Shown here piece by piece: positions 1 to 8,440 of a stretch of DNA of 64,000 bases (positions are counted from its first letter, which is position 1; each line of letters opens with the position of its first letter). Source of the stretch: a halophilic archaeon SHRA6 (GTDB taxonomy: Archaea; Halobacteriota; Halobacteria; Halobacteriales; Haloferacaceae); contig ML241294.1 of assembly GCA_005239175.1 (NCBI GenBank), forward strand, positions 941,275 through 1,005,274, given 5' to 3'. The notes below the pieces were generated by a model. It was not told the origin of the DNA and searched no databases. It was given only the letters and a program-made list of their open reading frames with translations. A program made the position numbers and the translations under genes.

Positions 1-805
1 GGTCCAAGGATTGGCGATCGTGTCAGCAACTCATATTGTATTCTGGTCGGCGGTATCGCTGCTCAAGTTTCAGCTTCGGAGCTGGGTAAAATAGGCACGG
101 TCAGGCTGTGGTCATTGGTGTCAGAGGCCCATCGAATAGCTCGGCGAGCACGCGGTCGCGATCGCTGGTCAGCAGGGTCTGTTTCAGAGGCTAATAACAT
201 AAGATATCTAGTAGTTATAGTATTATATAAGAAATAGTATCTAACATATTTTTGGTTTTGTGCTGTTCATGTATGTTTTATATAGTTGTAGCAGGTCGCT
301 GGAGGGAGATCAAACCGTTGGCCAGAGCGAAACTGCGTCGTTGGCGAGAGAGATCGCAGTATTCAGTCGCGGTTTCCCTGAACCCTCGCAAAAACTGTGC
401 CACGGACGGGGTTATTGTCGTACAGTCCCTGCGTGTAGCAGATTGTACCTATACATGACCAACGACGGTGTACTGCCGATTTTTACTAATATCTTGAATC
501 ACCGTCCCATCAAACACGATTTGACGTAGTGTCTGGCCAGTCGCTGGCTGCAGATCAATTAATATATAAAATAATTAATAATTTGCTGAGCGCTGCCATC
601 ACAAATATATAAGAAAATAATATACTAGTGAAATATGACATTTAAGCAAAGAGAGTTAGTGTCAAAAGCAGCCGCGGTGTTGCGTCTCGATCTCCGAGCG
701 TCACCATGTTTGTCACCGTCACGAAACGCTCCGACGGGGGCGATCGGAATCACCCACAACAGGGAGAACAACCGCCGGTAAGCCAGGTCACTGATTCGAT
801 AGTGT
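1..805. other. AT-rich stretch without a recognisable gene
   Basis: No open frame here has the look of a haloarchaeal gene. Positions 180-300 and 545-640 are very AT-rich. The element ATATAAGAAA occurs at about 226 and again at about 606, each followed by an AGTAT- or ATAT-like run, and may be promoter-like. On the minus strand between about 85 and 190 one short frame has normal haloarchaeal codon use (it contains TLLTSDRDRVLAELFDG) but lies between two stops. It may be the remains of a gene. I could not identify a family. Confidence 0.5.
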
Positions 806-1210
806 TCACTCGACCGGGACAACGGTCACCGGAACTGACGACTCGAGCGCAACCGACTGAGTGACGCTCCCGAAGAGCGCTTTGCCGGCCGGTGAGCGTT
901 TTCGTCCGCACATCACGACCTCGTCCACGCCTAAGTCGTCCGACATATCCACGATCGACGCCGCAACCGGAACGTACAGCTCCCGCTGTTCGACCGCAAT
1001 GCCAGCCGCAGAGAGGATGTCCGTTGCTTCAATCACACCTGGGCTCTCCTCGTCAAAGCTGTCTTCGCCTGCATTGCTCGGATCGTCATGATAGGCGTGA
1101 GCAACCGTCACGGTTAGCTCGTCGGTCTCGCCGGGAAGCCCCAAGACGTACCGAGCCTGAGAAGCTGCCCGATCGGTGTTGTCGTCTACCGGGAGTAGTA
1201 TCTCGTACAT
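806..1210 (-). CDS. Universal stress protein (UspA family)
   Basis: A 134-residue cytoplasmic protein of the UspA fold, the usual length for a single-domain Usp. The start at 1210 gives the typical N-terminus MYEILLPVDDN; the longer frame adds 34 residues that are not Usp-like. The segment DDLGVDEVVMCGRKRSPAGKALFGSVTQSV matches in order the family's nucleotide-binding region (G-x2-G-x9-G-[ST]), here GRKRSPAGKALFGSV, and the strand PVTVVPVE closes the fold. Usp proteins bind ATP or act as stress-linked regulators; no specific role can be read from the sequence. The gene stands alone, divergent from the thiolase at 1433, and carries the CGATCG-rich composition of the host background, so it lies just outside the catabolic block. 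Confidence 0.85.
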   Translation of the reverse strand: MYEILLPVDDNTDRAASQARYVLGLPGETDELTVTVAHAYHDDPSNAGEDSFDEESPGVIEATDILSAAGIAVEQRELYVPVAASIVDMSDDLGVDEVVMCGRKRSPAGKALFGSVTQSVALESSVPVTVVPVE

Positions 1211-1432
1211 CGCATGAGAGATACTAGCGTGTGTCGATAAATACGTTCCCCCGGACGGCAGTCGGATACGTCGACCGTCCACGGCCGATGAGGCGACCGC
1301 ACAGTATGACACAAACGGTCCTGAGGGAGTAGTCGTCGAAGTCGCACCGAGGAAAACACTGACCGAGCGTACTCGAAATTCCGTGTCGAGAGACCGTAAC
1401 AGCTACTATCGGGACGATAAAACTCAGTGAGT

Positions 1433-2599
1433 ATGCACGCAGTTCGCATAGCCGGTGCTGGTTCGACAGCGTTCGGTGCATCTCCTGGACGGACCGGGCG
1501 CGACCTCTTTGGAGAGGCAGCCCGTATCGCCATCAAAGACTCCGGCGTCCCGAGAGCGGACATTGACCGACTCTGTTACGGGAACTTCGTCGGGACGGTC
1601 ACCGAATCTCAAGGTCATCAAGCACCACTGATGACTGAGGCCGCGGGGGTGACTGCACCGGCAACGCGGTACGAGAGCGCGTGTGCGTCGGGCGGCGTCG
1701 CGCTGAAGAGCGCGGTGGAGGCAGTCCGGTCGGGAGCGATCGACGTCGCCCTCGTCGGCGGGATGGAGCGGATGCACAACGTCACGACCGAACAGGCGAC
1801 CGAGGGCCTGGCGATGGCGGCAGACCACCTCTACGAGAGTCGTGCTGGCGTGACGTTCCCCGGTGCGTACGCGCTCATGGCGCGCGCGTACTTCGAAGAA
1901 TTCGGCGGGACGCGAGCGGACCTCGCCGCGGTTGCGGTGAAGAATCACCGAAACGCCATCGGAAACGAGAACGCCCAGTTCCAGCGGGCGATATCCACGA
2001 CCGACGTCCTCGAAGCGCCCACGATCGCCGACCCGCTCGGACTGTATGATGCCTGTCCGATCACCGATGGAGCGAGTGCGTGTGTCTTGGTCAGCGAGGC
2101 GTACGCAAAAGAGCACGACCTGAACGCGTCAGTTACCGTCACAGGCACCGGACAGGGAACCGACTCGCTCGCCTTACAGCACCGAGAGTCGCTCACGCGG
2201 ACTCCTGCGACAACTCGAGCGGCGACGGCCGCCTACGACGACGCCGGAATCTCCCCAGCCGATATCGACCTGCTCGAAGTTCACGACTGCTTCACGATCG
2301 CCGAGGTAGTGGCGCTGGAGGGGTTGGGACTGTACGACCATGGAGCGGCCATCGACGCCGCAAGCTCCGGTGAGACGACGCGAGACGGCGACCTCCCTGT
2401 CAATCTCTCTGGCGGGCTGAAAGCGAAGGGTCACCCAGTCGGAGCGACCGGCGTGAGTCAAGTTGTCGAGTTGACGAAGCTGCTCCGTGGTGACCACGTC
2501 AACAGTACCGCGGTTCCCGACGCCTCCGTTGCTGTCGCCCACAACGCTGGTGGAACGGTCGCGAGTGCGACAGTTCACGTCCTCGAGGTGCGTCCCTGA
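1433..2599 (+). CDS. Thiolase family protein (SCP2-type, DUF35-dependent)
   Basis: A 388-residue thiolase of the archaeal/SCP-x type, acting on acyl-CoA in the cytoplasm. The nucleophilic Cys lies in ESACASGG (about residue 84). HDCFTIAEV and KGHPVGATG supply the other conserved Cys and His. The N-terminus AVRIAGAGSTAFG is typical. The ATG at 1433 is preferred; a GTG at 1427 would add two residues. The stop overlaps the ATG of the DUF35 gene (TGATG), so the two are probably co-translated and form the known thiolase/DUF35 complex arrangement. It could cleave 3-ketoacyl-CoA or perform a related C-C bond reaction in the catabolic block; the substrate cannot be assigned. Confidence 0.88.
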   Translation: MHAVRIAGAGSTAFGASPGRTGRDLFGEAARIAIKDSGVPRADIDRLCYGNFVGTVTESQGHQAPLMTEAAGVTAPATRYESACASGGVALKSAVEAVRSGAIDVALVGGMERMHNVTTEQATEGLAMAADHLYESRAGVTFPGAYALMARAYFEEFGGTRADLAAVAVKNHRNAIGNENAQFQRAISTTDVLEAPTIADPLGLYDACPITDGASACVLVSEAYAKEHDLNASVTVTGTGQGTDSLALQHRESLTRTPATTRAATAAYDDAGISPADIDLLEVHDCFTIAEVVALEGLGLYDHGAAIDAASSGETTRDGDLPVNLSGGLKAKGHPVGATGVSQVVELTKLLRGDHVNSTAVPDASVAVAHNAGGTVASATVHVLEVRP

Positions 2600-2982
2600 T
2601 GGGTGAACAGAGAGAAGACGGCTACGACGATCTGCTCGACGCGATCGAATCCAACACCGGCTACTATCTCTCGTGTCCGGCAGGCCACGGGTCGCTCCCG
2701 CCTCGACAGGTGTGTCCGACCTGTGGCGACGACGATCTGTCGACAGAGCCACTGCCTGACACGGGGACGGTCGTCACGTTCACCGAGATAGCCGTTCCAG
2801 CCCCGGCGTTCACCGGCCAGACACCCGTGGTGGTCATCGCTGACTTCGGCCCGGTCCGCCTCACCGGACGGCTCGTAGACGACTCAGACGCCCTCGAGGT
2901 GGGGAGTGAGGTGGTACCGACCGTCGCGACGTCTCCAGACGGTGGCCGTCATATCGGTGCTCGGCTTGTGTCCGAACGCTGA
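2599..2982 (+). CDS. Zn-ribbon OB-fold protein (DUF35)
   Basis: A 127-residue partner of the thiolase upstream. The first 50 residues hold a zinc ribbon with the conserved pairs SCPAGH and CPTCGDDDL. The first pair is altered: it has CPAGH rather than the usual CxxC. The remainder, from GTVVTFTEIAVP on, has the beta-strand pattern of the acyl-CoA-associated OB fold. Proteins of this family bind thiolases and help to bring in or pass on acyl-CoA substrates. The start codon overlaps the thiolase stop, giving a two-gene unit. The tandem repeat at 2988-3060 follows directly after the stop. Confidence 0.88.
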   Translation: MGEQREDGYDDLLDAIESNTGYYLSCPAGHGSLPPRQVCPTCGDDDLSTEPLPDTGTVVTFTEIAVPAPAFTGQTPVVVIADFGPVRLTGRLVDDSDALEVGSEVVPTVATSPDGGRHIGARLVSER

Positions 2983-2987
2983 TTTCG

Positions 2988-3060
2988 GCTCGCTCACCGC
3001 TCCGTACTGCGTCGTTTCCTCAGTGCTCGCTCACCGCTTCGTATTGCGTCGTTTCCTCAG
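2988..3060. repeat. Two-copy 36-base tandem repeat
   Basis: Two near-identical copies (2988-3023 and 3025-3060) of a unit that begins GCTCGCTCACCGCT and ends TGCGTCGTTTCCTCAG lie between the DUF35 gene and the gamma-carbonic-anhydrase-like gene. They differ at only a couple of positions (TCCGTAC versus TTCGTAT). The repeat precedes the probable promoter of the next gene (TATA-like CACTATAATG at about 3072-3081). No function is evident. Confidence 0.85.
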
Positions 3061-3103
3061 CGGTCCCGATACCACTATAATGTCTCCCTCTCATGGTAGC
3101 GCT

Positions 3104-3604
3104 ATGCAACGCACTCTCAATGAGGAGACACCGACTCTCTCCGAGTCGGCCTTCGTCTCGGAACTATCGTACCTGATCGGCGATGTCGTGGTCGGTGACC
3201 GTGCGAGCCTCTGGCCGTTTACCTGTCTGCGGGGAGACGGTGGCTCCACAGTCGTCGGCAGGGAGACGAACGTCCAAGAGTTCACGATGCTCCACGGTGC
3301 GATCATCGGCGATGAGGTCACGGTGGGTCACAACGCCGTCGTCGACTACGCGACCGTCGAGGACCACTCCCTCGTGGGGATGGGGAGCCGCGTCCTCCGG
3401 GACGCAACCGTTGAATCCGACTGCATCGTCGCCGCCGGTGCGGTAGTCCTCCAAGAGCAGACGATTCCGGAGGGACACCTCGCCTACGGCGCCCCGGCTG
3501 AAACGAAACCTCTCACCGACGACCAGCGCGAGGAAATAAACCGCGTCCACCAGCACTACGTCGACCTCGGCCGTCAGTACAAGACGGCCGGTGGGTTCGA
3601 GTAA
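3104..3604 (+). CDS. Gamma-carbonic-anhydrase-like hexapeptide-repeat protein
   Basis: A 166-residue left-handed beta-helix protein of the gamma-CA/PaaY/CaiE group. Hexapeptide repeats run from about residue 22 (YLIGDVVVGDRASL) to about 140 and end in the family-like PEGHLAYGAPAETKPL. The metal site normally has three His residues. Here LHGAIIG and VGHNAVVD give the first two, but the third, five residues after the GH, is Asp instead of His. This argues against classical carbonic anhydrase activity and for a thioesterase-like or other role. The ATG at 3104 lies about 27 bases after a TATA-like element, so the transcript is probably leaderless; an in-frame ATG at 3080 falls inside that element. 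PaaY-type proteins are often found beside CoA-dependent catabolic genes, as here. Confidence 0.82.
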   Translation: MQRTLNEETPTLSESAFVSELSYLIGDVVVGDRASLWPFTCLRGDGGSTVVGRETNVQEFTMLHGAIIGDEVTVGHNAVVDYATVEDHSLVGMGSRVLRDATVESDCIVAAGAVVLQEQTIPEGHLAYGAPAETKPLTDDQREEINRVHQHYVDLGRQYKTAGGFE

Positions 3605-3716
3605 CCGGATCAGTTGGGTGATCGAGTGCAGCTATCGAACGAACGTATTGACGAGTCGGCAACGATGATCCCGGTATTTTATATCTATTGCTGCAGCAAC
3701 CTTGAGGTACGCAACC

Positions 3717-5762
3717 ATGACAGAGGACACCCACGAAGAGTCATCCATCATCCACGAGCCGAGCCAGGAGTTCGTTGAGTCGACAAACGTCTACGAGTTC
3801 ATGCAGACGTATGGAATCGACGACTACGACGAACTCGTCCGTCGAACGACGGAGGAGGTTGACGGCGTCGAGGCGTCGGGCGTCGAGTGGTTCTGGGACA
3901 TCATGCCCGAGTACCTCGGTATCGACTTTTACGAGCCGTACGAGACGGTCCGTGACGACACCGACGGTCCGCAGTTCTCAGAGTGGTACCCCGGCGGTGA
4001 GATCAACCTCGCGCATAACGTGGTGGATCGCCACGCCGCCGCCGACGCCGAGGCGAGAAATAGCGTCGCGTGTCTCTTCGAGGGTGAACCGGGCGACGTC
4101 AGGGAGGTAACGTACCACGAACTCGCCCGGCAGTCAAACAAAGTGGCGAACTACCTCGAATCGGTCGGCGTCGAGACCGGTGACACCGTGGGGATGTATA
4201 TGCCGATGGTCCCGGAGGTCATCTCTATTCTGTACGGCTGTTTCAAGATCGGCGCCATCGCGGTCCCAATATTCTCCGGATTCGGTGTCGAGGCAACGGC
4301 CACGCGTATCGAAGATTCGGAGTGCTCGGTGCTTTTTACGGGTGATGGGTTCTACCGGCGCGGGAAGCCACTCACGCTCAAAGGGGCGGCCGACGACGCC
4401 ATCGCGGCGGCGGGACACGTCGAACACACGGTCGTCTTCGAGCGCCTCGGCGACGACGCCGAGGTCCCGATGGGAGAGCGTGACGAGTGGTGGGAGGACG
4501 CGATCGAAGGTCGCGATGACGAGTACGACACGAAATCGCTTCCCTCCTCACAGGAGTCGATGCTGCTGTACTCCTCGGGAACGACCGGCAAACCGAAGGG
4601 GATTGTCCATACCCACGCCGGCGTGCAGCTGCAGTGTGCCAAGGAGATCTACTTCGGCTTCGACCACAAGCCCTCGGATCGGTTCTTTTGGGTCTCTGAC
4701 ATCGGCTGGATGATGGGCCCCTGGACACTCATCGGCAACCACACCTTCGGTGGGACGGTATTCATGTACGAGGGGGCACCCGACCACCCTGAGCCGGACC
4801 GGTTCTGGGAGATGATCGACCGGCACTCGCTGTCGACATTCGGCATCTCTCCGACGGCCATCAGGGCACTGCGCAAACACGGTGACCGTCGGACGGGGTC
4901 CGACGAGCCATCCGACTCTGAGGGAGTCGGAGGTGACGAGTGGGTCGAGAGCCACGACCTCTCCTCGATACGTCTGCTGGGTTCGACCGGCGAGCCGTGG
5001 GACCCCGAGTCGTGGCAGTGGTTCTACGAACACGTCGGACAAAGCGAGGCGCCGATAATCAACATCTCCGGCGGCACCGAGATCTGCGGCTGTTTCCTCA
5101 TGCCGATGCCGACCCAGCCGCTGAAACCCACGTCGCTCGGCGGTCCGGGGCTCGGCATGAACATCGACATCGTCGACGACTCCGGGAACTCGATCGCCGA
5201 CAGTCACGAGCGCGGCTTCCTCGTCGCGCGCGACTCCTGCCCCTCGACCACGAAATCGCTGTGGTCCGGCGACGAGCGCTATCTCGAGGAGTACTGGTCG
5301 ACGTGGGAGGACCTCTGGGACCACGGCGACTGGGCACAGAAGGACGAAGACGGCTTCTGGTTCCTCCACGGACGAGCCGACGACGCGCTCAACGTCGCGG
5401 GCCGGAAGGTCGGCCCCGCCGAGATAGAGGGCGTTCTCACCGAACACGAGGCAGTCAACCAGGCCGCTGCCGTCGGCGTCCCTGACGAGACGACCGGGAC
5501 CGCGGTCGTGACGTACGTCGTCCTCGAAGGCGACTATGAAGGAAGCGAAGACCTCCGTGGTGAACTGTCGGCGCTCGTCGGCGAGGAACACGGGAAACCG
5601 TTCCGCCCGCGTGAGATCCTCTTCGTCTCCGACTTCCCAAAGACGCAGTCGGGTAAGGTGATCCGACGGGCCATCTCGTCGCTCTACCAAGGCGAAGAGC
5701 TGGGAGACATGTCGAGCATCGAGAATCCGGAGGCACTCGAAGAGATCGAAGGGGCGTCGTAA
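3717..5762 (+). CDS. AMP-forming acetyl-CoA synthetase-like acyl-CoA ligase
   Basis: A 681-residue ANL-superfamily ligase, about the length of acetyl-CoA synthetases. It activates a carboxylate with ATP and CoA through an acyl-AMP. The N-terminal acetyl-CoA synthetase domain is followed by the adenylation motif SSGTTGKPKGIVHTHAG (about residue 285), an ISGGTEICG loop, and the C-terminal domain with GRADDALNVAGRKVGPAEIE and the catalytic lysine region TQSGKVIRR. All key motifs are intact. The first 60 residues form an acidic extension. Start 3717 follows a TATA-like TTTTATATCTA. It is the likely CoA-activating step for the acid produced by the aldehyde oxidoreductase of this block. The exact acid (acetate, propionate or a branched short acid) is not determinable. 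Confidence 0.9.
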   Translation: MTEDTHEESSIIHEPSQEFVESTNVYEFMQTYGIDDYDELVRRTTEEVDGVEASGVEWFWDIMPEYLGIDFYEPYETVRDDTDGPQFSEWYPGGEINLAHNVVDRHAAADAEARNSVACLFEGEPGDVREVTYHELARQSNKVANYLESVGVETGDTVGMYMPMVPEVISILYGCFKIGAIAVPIFSGFGVEATATRIEDSECSVLFTGDGFYRRGKPLTLKGAADDAIAAAGHVEHTVVFERLGDDAEVPMGERDEWWEDAIEGRDDEYDTKSLPSSQESMLLYSSGTTGKPKGIVHTHAGVQLQCAKEIYFGFDHKPSDRFFWVSDIGWMMGPWTLIGNHTFGGTVFMYEGAPDHPEPDRFWEMIDRHSLSTFGISPTAIRALRKHGDRRTGSDEPSDSEGVGGDEWVESHDLSSIRLLGSTGEPWDPESWQWFYEHVGQSEAPIINISGGTEICGCFLMPMPTQPLKPTSLGGPGLGMNIDIVDDSGNSIADSHERGFLVARDSCPSTTKSLWSGDERYLEEYWSTWEDLWDHGDWAQKDEDGFWFLHGRADDALNVAGRKVGPAEIEGVLTEHEAVNQAAAVGVPDETTGTAVVTYVVLEGDYEGSEDLRGELSALVGEEHGKPFRPREILFVSDFPKTQSGKVIRRAISSLYQGEELGDMSSIENPEALEEIEGAS

Positions 5763-5902
5763 CGAAAGGCGACGGACGAACTGTGGCGACTGCGTTTTTA
5801 TTGTTTTCGTGGTGCCCGTTGCTTGGGTCGATCTGCGTGAGTTTGTGGAAAATGTGGAGTTGACGAGTCGACCGTTCGGTTCGGTCGATTCGGCTCCCGC
5901 AG

Positions 5903-6346
5903 TCAGTCCGATCGCTCGGCGTAGGGAGTTACGCCGGCGGCTTCCATCTGGGCGTGGAAGCGCTTTCGTCGGGCCTTTCGTTCCTCGGTCGCCATCCGGT
6001 CGTTGGTCCAGATCTGGCCGCTGGTGTCTTGATGGACCTCGCAGGTGTCGACCACATCGAGCGCCTCGACGCGCTCGCGCACCTCGTCGTTGATGTCGAG
6101 GAAGTACGTACACCGTTGTGAAGTAAGGAGGAGAGTCACTTCGACGTCACGGCCGTCGACCGCGATAGACTCGACGAGACCGAGGTCAAGGATGCTGATC
6201 GGGTGATCGCTCATGCAACTACAGGGGTCGAGCACCTTGTCCAGTTGCGCCTTCACCCTCGTCTTTCGCTCGTCGTCGAACGCTGTGTTCGGGGTGACGT
6301 GCGTGGCTTCTTCGGTCCGTGCGTAGGGGTCGGTGTGTCCAGACAT
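5903..6346 (-). CDS. DUF59/MIP18-family protein (metal-sulfur cluster assembly type)
   Basis: A 147-residue protein. The core from about residue 25 to 110 (VKAQLDKVLDPCSCMSDHPI, then SILDLGLVESIAV and VEVTLLLTSQRCTY) is the DUF59 fold with its DPE-like turn replaced by DPCSC and a conserved Cys in the final segment. DUF59 proteins such as SufT, MIP18 and PaaD help to mature metal or Fe-S enzymes. The start at 6346 is two bases beyond the stop of the amidohydrolase, so the two form one transcript. A pair of amidohydrolase + DUF59 genes is known from actinobacterial propane/acetone monooxygenase loci, where it is thought to help assemble the active enzyme. No such monooxygenase is in this window. 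Confidence 0.8.
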   Translation of the reverse strand: MSGHTDPYARTEEATHVTPNTAFDDERKTRVKAQLDKVLDPCSCMSDHPISILDLGLVESIAVDGRDVEVTLLLTSQRCTYFLDINDEVRERVEALDVVDTCEVHQDTSGQIWTNDRMATEERKARRKRFHAQMEAAGVTPYAERSD

Positions 6347-6348
6347 GA

Positions 6349-7479
6349 TCAGTCGTCGGAGGCGAGAGCCGAGCCGGCTTCGTACGTCGACCACGGTTCG
6401 GCGGGGAAGTCGTTGCCCTCTTGGCGCTCCGTGCGGAGCTGGTCCCACTTATCGCCCTTAATGTCCTTTTTGATCTGTTCGGGATCCTTATCGAGGAGCC
6501 GAAGCGCGTTCTTTCCGAGGATCTTCTCTTTCATCTCCTGGGTGACTTCGGGGTAGTCGTAGTCCTCAATGAGGTCTTCGGGCATCTCGAAGTTCTGGAT
6601 GCCGTCGATGGGGGGCTGGGGATGCAGTGCTGTCGCGCCGCCGGCGTAGACGATGCGGTCCGGTCCGGCCCAGTAGAGCATTTCACCGAGCGCCTTTGCG
6701 AACTTCCGCGGGCGGGTGTTGACGAGACAGGCGGTGTTCTCGAGGTTGGCGTAGACGTTGTCGTGGCTTGCCATCGCGAGCACCGTCTCCTCGACGAACG
6801 AGAAGCCCGCGTGGATGATCTCGAAATTGAGATCGGGGAATGAGTTGGCCGCGTCCTCAATGTCGTCCGGTTTGAAATAGCGGACGGGAGCCGTCGCGAA
6901 CGGGATGAACTTGTGAATGGCCAGCGTGTCGACCTCCGAGTCAGCGACCCGCTGGAGAAGCGGCCAGACGGCGTCTTCGGTCAGCTGGAGTGAGAGGTCG
7001 TTGCCGTTCTGGTAGCGTGCGGGGTAGAATTTAATTCCCTCAACCCCGTCTTTTGCGGCGAACTCCTCTATCTGGTCGCCCGCGTCGTCTTCTAGGGGAT
7101 TGACATCGACGTACATCGACACGCGTTCGGGGTTCTGCTCCATGAACTCGAACCCCTTCTCACGGGAGACGTAGCCGTCGTGGAAGTAGTCATCGAGCGG
7201 CAGGGAGTGGTAAACCGAGTAGTCGATCTGACTCTCCAAAAAGAGGAGCCGAGCGAGCTCTTCGGGCTGGTGGTCGCGGTAAAATACCTCTTTGGACGGC
7301 ACGTAGCCGTCGGGGAGGATCTTCGCCCCGAGCTCGTACGTCTCATCGTCCCAGACCTGTGCGTGTGGGTGTTTGTGATTCTCCGGCGTGTGGTTGAAGC
7401 AGTGTGACACGGAGTCCACTACAAGTGAGCCACTATCTAGCATCTCTTCTGAGAGATTAGCTGAATCATTATTAAACAT
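6349..7479 (-). CDS. Amidohydrolase family protein (amidohydrolase_2 type)
   Basis: A 376-residue TIM-barrel metal-dependent hydrolase of the amidohydrolase_2 (ACMSD-like) branch. The N-terminal strand VVDSVSHCFNH carries an altered HxH-like site. Later strands include GVEGIKFYPAR, LAIHKFIP, FEIIHAGFSFVE and RIVYAGGATAL, where the usual final Asp position reads AGG. The terminal helix is KILGKNALRLLDKD. Members hydrolyse or decarboxylate ring-derived acids, but the nearest relatives by context (next to DUF59) are those in alkane/ketone monooxygenase operons, whose role is unproven. It is first in a two-gene minus-strand operon and divergent from the SDR at 7632. Start 7479 is used; an in-frame ATG at 7443 is possible. 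Confidence 0.82.
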   Translation of the reverse strand: MFNNDSANLSEEMLDSGSLVVDSVSHCFNHTPENHKHPHAQVWDDETYELGAKILPDGYVPSKEVFYRDHQPEELARLLFLESQIDYSVYHSLPLDDYFHDGYVSREKGFEFMEQNPERVSMYVDVNPLEDDAGDQIEEFAAKDGVEGIKFYPARYQNGNDLSLQLTEDAVWPLLQRVADSEVDTLAIHKFIPFATAPVRYFKPDDIEDAANSFPDLNFEIIHAGFSFVEETVLAMASHDNVYANLENTACLVNTRPRKFAKALGEMLYWAGPDRIVYAGGATALHPQPPIDGIQNFEMPEDLIEDYDYPEVTQEMKEKILGKNALRLLDKDPEQIKKDIKGDKWDQLRTERQEGNDFPAEPWSTYEAGSALASDD

Positions 7480-7596
7480 TTGGGTAATCGGCGGGAAGTG
7501 TGCGTTCCGATAGTACTCGGCTGGACTTCGAGGTCGGCTTCAGTCGTCACGGGCGATCGAGCCGGCGTACGGCCAACGGGGCCGGAGCCCGAGAAA

Positions 7597-7606
7597 CACT
7601 TATATG
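7597..7606 (+). promoter_or_regulatory. Probable TATA element of the SDR gene
   Basis: The AT-rich run CTTATATGAG in a GC-rich context lies about 30 bases before the ATG at 7632. This is the usual archaeal spacing for a transcript with a very short leader. It sits in the 152-base gap shared with the divergent amidohydrolase gene. Confidence 0.5.
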
Positions 7607-7631
7607 AGCGGCAGTAGCAGCTTAGTTCGTT

Positions 7632-8387
7632 ATGTCCGAGCGTCTGCAAGGGAAGACAGCACTGGTCACCGGTGGCTCCTCCGGCAACGGACGGGCCATC
7701 GCTCGACGCTTCGCCGAGGAAGGGGCGAACATCACCGTCGCCGACGTCCGCGAGGACCCACGAATGGGCGGTGAGCCGACACACGACCTCATCGAGACCG
7801 AGGGCGGGAACGCACAGTTCGTCCACTGCGACGTCAGTTCGATCGACGACCTCCACGCAGCGGTCGACGCCACCGTCGAGGCGTTCGGCTCGCTGGACGT
7901 GATGGTCAACAACGCCGGCGTTGAGCGTCAAAAGCCCGTAGAAGACGTCACAGAGGAAGACTATGAGTGGCTCATGGACATCAACCTCAAGGGCGTGTTC
8001 TTTGGGTGCCAAGCGGCCGTCGAGGTGATGCGCGAGCAGGACGAGGGTGGCAGCATCATCAATATGTCCTCAATTGGCGGTATCCGCGGCTTAAACAACT
8101 CCTCACTGTACTGTACCTCGAAAGGCGGGGTGACGAACTTGACCCGGGAGTTAGCCGTCGAGCACGGTGAATATGACGTCCGCGTCAACGCCCTCAATCC
8201 AGGGTTCATCGAGACGGCGATGACGATGGAGGACGGTGACACGGCCGGCAGCATTCTCGATCAAACGCCACTGAGACGGTCAGGCCAACCCGAGGAGGTT
8301 GCAGACGCGGCGCTGTTCCTCGCGAGCGACGAGTCGTCGTTCGTCACGGGGCACAACCTCGTGATGGACGGCGGCTTCACCGCCTGA
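7632..8387 (+). CDS. SDR family oxidoreductase
   Basis: A 251-residue classical short-chain dehydrogenase/reductase that uses NAD(P). Visible motifs are the cofactor loop TGGSSGNGRAIA (residues 12-23), NNAG (about 94), the catalytic Ser in NMSSIGG, and the YxxxK pair in YCTSKGG. The C-terminus SFVTGHNLVMDGGFTA is typical of FabG- or glucose-dehydrogenase-like members. The Asn in GSSGNG replaces the more common Ile. It stands between the amidohydrolase and AOR1 and has its own promoter. It could oxidise an alcohol to the ketone or aldehyde used by the block; substrate unknown. Confidence 0.88.
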   Translation: MSERLQGKTALVTGGSSGNGRAIARRFAEEGANITVADVREDPRMGGEPTHDLIETEGGNAQFVHCDVSSIDDLHAAVDATVEAFGSLDVMVNNAGVERQKPVEDVTEEDYEWLMDINLKGVFFGCQAAVEVMREQDEGGSIINMSSIGGIRGLNNSSLYCTSKGGVTNLTRELAVEHGEYDVRVNALNPGFIETAMTMEDGDTAGSILDQTPLRRSGQPEEVADAALFLASDESSFVTGHNLVMDGGFTA

Positions 8388-8440
8388 ATCGGGGCGGGGT
8401 GAGCAACACTTATTATTTGGTGCCCGCGACATCTACGTGC

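Noticed and set aside
252-529. Small genes or a transposase remnant
   Set aside because: Frames here have atypical composition and no transposase motif was found; too weak to call.
1424-2116. 230-residue open frame antisense to the thiolase
   Set aside because: Arg-rich antisense shadow without any motif; the plus-strand thiolase is certain.
2906-3103. 66-residue N-terminal extension of the gamma-CA-like protein
   Set aside because: It would overlap the end of DUF35, read through the tandem repeat and lie before the predicted promoter.
4548-6113. 521-residue open frame on the minus strand
   Set aside because: It lies antisense to the acyl-CoA ligase and DUF59 genes, is Arg-rich and has no domain; an artefact of high GC.
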